NCBI GenBank assembly: GCA_023230125.1
Contig: JALNXZ010000076.1
Location: 1 to 7,248, forward strand
Direction of reading: 5' to 3'
Origin: Bacteroidales bacterium
GTDB lineage: Bacteria > Bacteroidota > Bacteroidia > Bacteroidales > UBA1402
Length of the DNA: 7,248 bases
The translations under genes were made by a program, and so were the position numbers. This document shows positions 6,105 through 7,248 of this stretch, one piece after another. The notes under the pieces are model-generated. The model saw nothing but the letters and a program-made list of their open reading frames with translations. It was not told where the DNA came from and ran no database searches. Positions within the stretch are counted from its first letter, which is position 1. Each line of letters begins with the position of its first letter.

Positions 6105-7248
6105 CTATGCTTTCTTCGATTTTGGCTCAGCCTTCTTCTTTGTCGTTGCCTTTTTCGTCGCTGTTTTGACTTTCTTTGCAGTTGTTGCCTTTTTTGCAGC
6201 ACTGCGCTTTTTAGGAGTTGTCACTTTTTTAGCTCCTGCCTTTTTCTTAGGTCTCTCACCTTGTTGGGAAATTAGTTTCAGACAGTCGTCCAGAGTCAAT
6301 GTCTTTGGATCTGTTGTTTTTGGGATTCTGTAATTGTTTCCATCCTTGTGGATGTAAGGACCAAAGCGTCCGTTCAAAATGTCAAGGCTTTCGTCTTCGT
6401 CAAAATGTTTGATTAATTTCTGTCTATCTGTTTCACGCTTTGCTTCAACCAATGAAGTGCATTCTTCTATGGTAATTTCAAGAGGGTCTTTGATCTTTGG
6501 GATGGAGATAAATTTATTGTCGTGCCTGATATAGGGTCCAAAACGACCGACCGCTACTGTTAAACTCTTGTCTTCAAATTCTCCAACATATCTGGGAAGC
6601 CTGAACAATTTCAAAGCTTCTTCGAGCGTGATGGTTTCCAAACTCTGGCTTTTGTGTAGAGAGGCGAACAAAGGTTTCTCTTCGTCATCTGCTGTCCCTA
6701 TTTGTACAACTGGACCAAAACGACCGATACGTACAGAGATAGGACGTCCTGTTTTTGGGTCTTCTCCCAAAATCCGTTCTCCGACTTTTTGTTTTGAATA
6801 AACGCTGGCAGCTTCGACTGCAGGATGGAATTTTTTATAGAAAGTATCAATAATCGTTTCCCATTGAACATCTCCTTCGGCAACCTGATCAAATTGCTTT
6901 TCAATCAATGCGGTAAAGTTGAAATTCAGGACATCCGGAAAAGATTCAAGAAGGAAGTCATTGACAACCATGCCTATATCTGTCGGGAAGAGTTTTGCTT
7001 TTTCTGCACCAAAGTTCTCTGCTCCAGTGGTGTCTTCGATTTTTCCATCTTTGATTTCCAGTAAGTTATAGGTCCTGACCTGACCTTCGCGATCTTCCTT
7101 GGTGACGTAATTCCTTTGTTGTATGGTGGAAATCGTCGGTGCATAGGTGGAAGGACGACCGATGCCGAGTTCTTCCATTTTGCGAACCAGACTGGCTTCT
7201 GTATATCTTGCCGGCCTTTGTGTGAAACGTTCCGTAGCTGTTGCTGAA
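6105..7248 (-). CDS. topA: DNA topoisomerase I, C-terminal part (5' end outside the window)
   Basis: The minus-strand frame is open to the window edge and reads SATATERFTQRPARYTEASLVRK before the Met at 7178, so that Met is internal and about 380 residues are visible. Topoisomerase I (type IA) relaxes negative supercoils by cutting one strand through a tyrosine, which lies in the part beyond the window. Numbering from the Met at 7178, ELGIGRPSTYAPTISTIQ (3-20) is the conserved topoisomerase IA motif. Three C-terminal repeats follow, each with GRFGP (152-156, 211-215, 270-274). The last 47 residues (311-357) contain 20 Lys in AKK/TKK-type repeats and resemble a histone H1 tail. Only two Cys occur (240, 299), so the Cys4 zinc fingers of the E. 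coli enzyme are absent. The stop is TAG at 6107-6105, shortly after which the shared terminator lies. Confidence 0.96.
   Translation of the reverse strand, partial: SATATERFTQRPARYTEASLVRKMEELGIGRPSTYAPTISTIQQRNYVTKEDREGQVRTYNLLEIKDGKIEDTTGAENFGAEKAKLFPTDIGMVVNDFLLESFPDVLNFNFTALIEKQFDQVAEGDVQWETIIDTFYKKFHPAVEAASVYSKQKVGERILGEDPKTGRPISVRIGRFGPVVQIGTADDEEKPLFASLHKSQSLETITLEEALKLFRLPRYVGEFEDKSLTVAVGRFGPYIRHDNKFISIPKIKDPLEITIEECTSLVEAKRETDRQKLIKHFDEDESLDILNGRFGPYIHKDGNNYRIPKTTDPKTLTLDDCLKLISQQGERPKKKAGAKKVTTPKKRSAAKKATTAKKVKTATKKATTKKKAEPKSKKA

Noticed and set aside
6568..7064. Plus-strand frames opposite topA and an alternative minus-strand frame inside it
   Set aside because: All overlap a firmly identified topoisomerase frame and have no domain.
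1..7248. tRNA or rRNA genes, CRISPR arrays, insertion sequences, attachment sites
   Set aside because: I saw no cloverleaf, spaced repeat array, transposase frame or flanking target-site duplication on either strand.

Overview
The window looks like a piece of a Bacteroidales chromosome (phylum Bacteroidota). The strongest clues are a secreted protease ending in a type IX secretion (T9SS) type A sorting domain, a Bacteroidota-type topoisomerase I with no zinc fingers and a lysine-rich tail, a transmembrane AraC-type regulator that resembles the ends of a Bacteroides-style hybrid two-component system, AT-rich DNA, and starts without clear Shine-Dalgarno sequences. I cannot name the genus from this sequence; the T9SS cargo and the gene types would fit the Tannerellaceae/Dysgonomonadaceae side of the order.

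Layout. 1-2460 (+) is most of a large secreted serine protease of the lysyl endopeptidase type, cut by the left window edge. 2461-3297 is mostly gene debris: a probable 55-residue membrane microprotein (2577-2744, -) and a decayed C_GCAxxG_C_C-type redox gene (about 2833-3148, -) that has lost its central CGAVTGA segment and reads in different frames. 3298-4110 (+) is a stand-alone FkbM-family methyltransferase. 4183-5115 (-) is a membrane-anchored AraC regulator, convergent with the methyltransferase. A 300-360 bp AT-rich divergent region (5116-5474) with two notable inverted repeats separates it from an ECF-type sigma factor (5475-5978, +). A strong bidirectional terminator hairpin (6047-6085) separates the sigma gene from convergent topA (6105 to beyond 7248, -).

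No operon is visible: each gene is a single transcription unit by orientation or spacing, and nothing joins them into one pathway. The two regulators share a divergent intergenic region, which makes cross-regulation possible but unproven. I do not see a convincing new multi-gene system. The items most worth a second look are the reduced hybrid-sensor-like AraC protein whose DHp-like helix has Gln where the phosphoacceptor His should be, the structured leaders beside both regulators, the redox pseudogene, the microprotein whose start codon lies in a hairpin, and the protease that appears to have lost both halves of a family disulfide.
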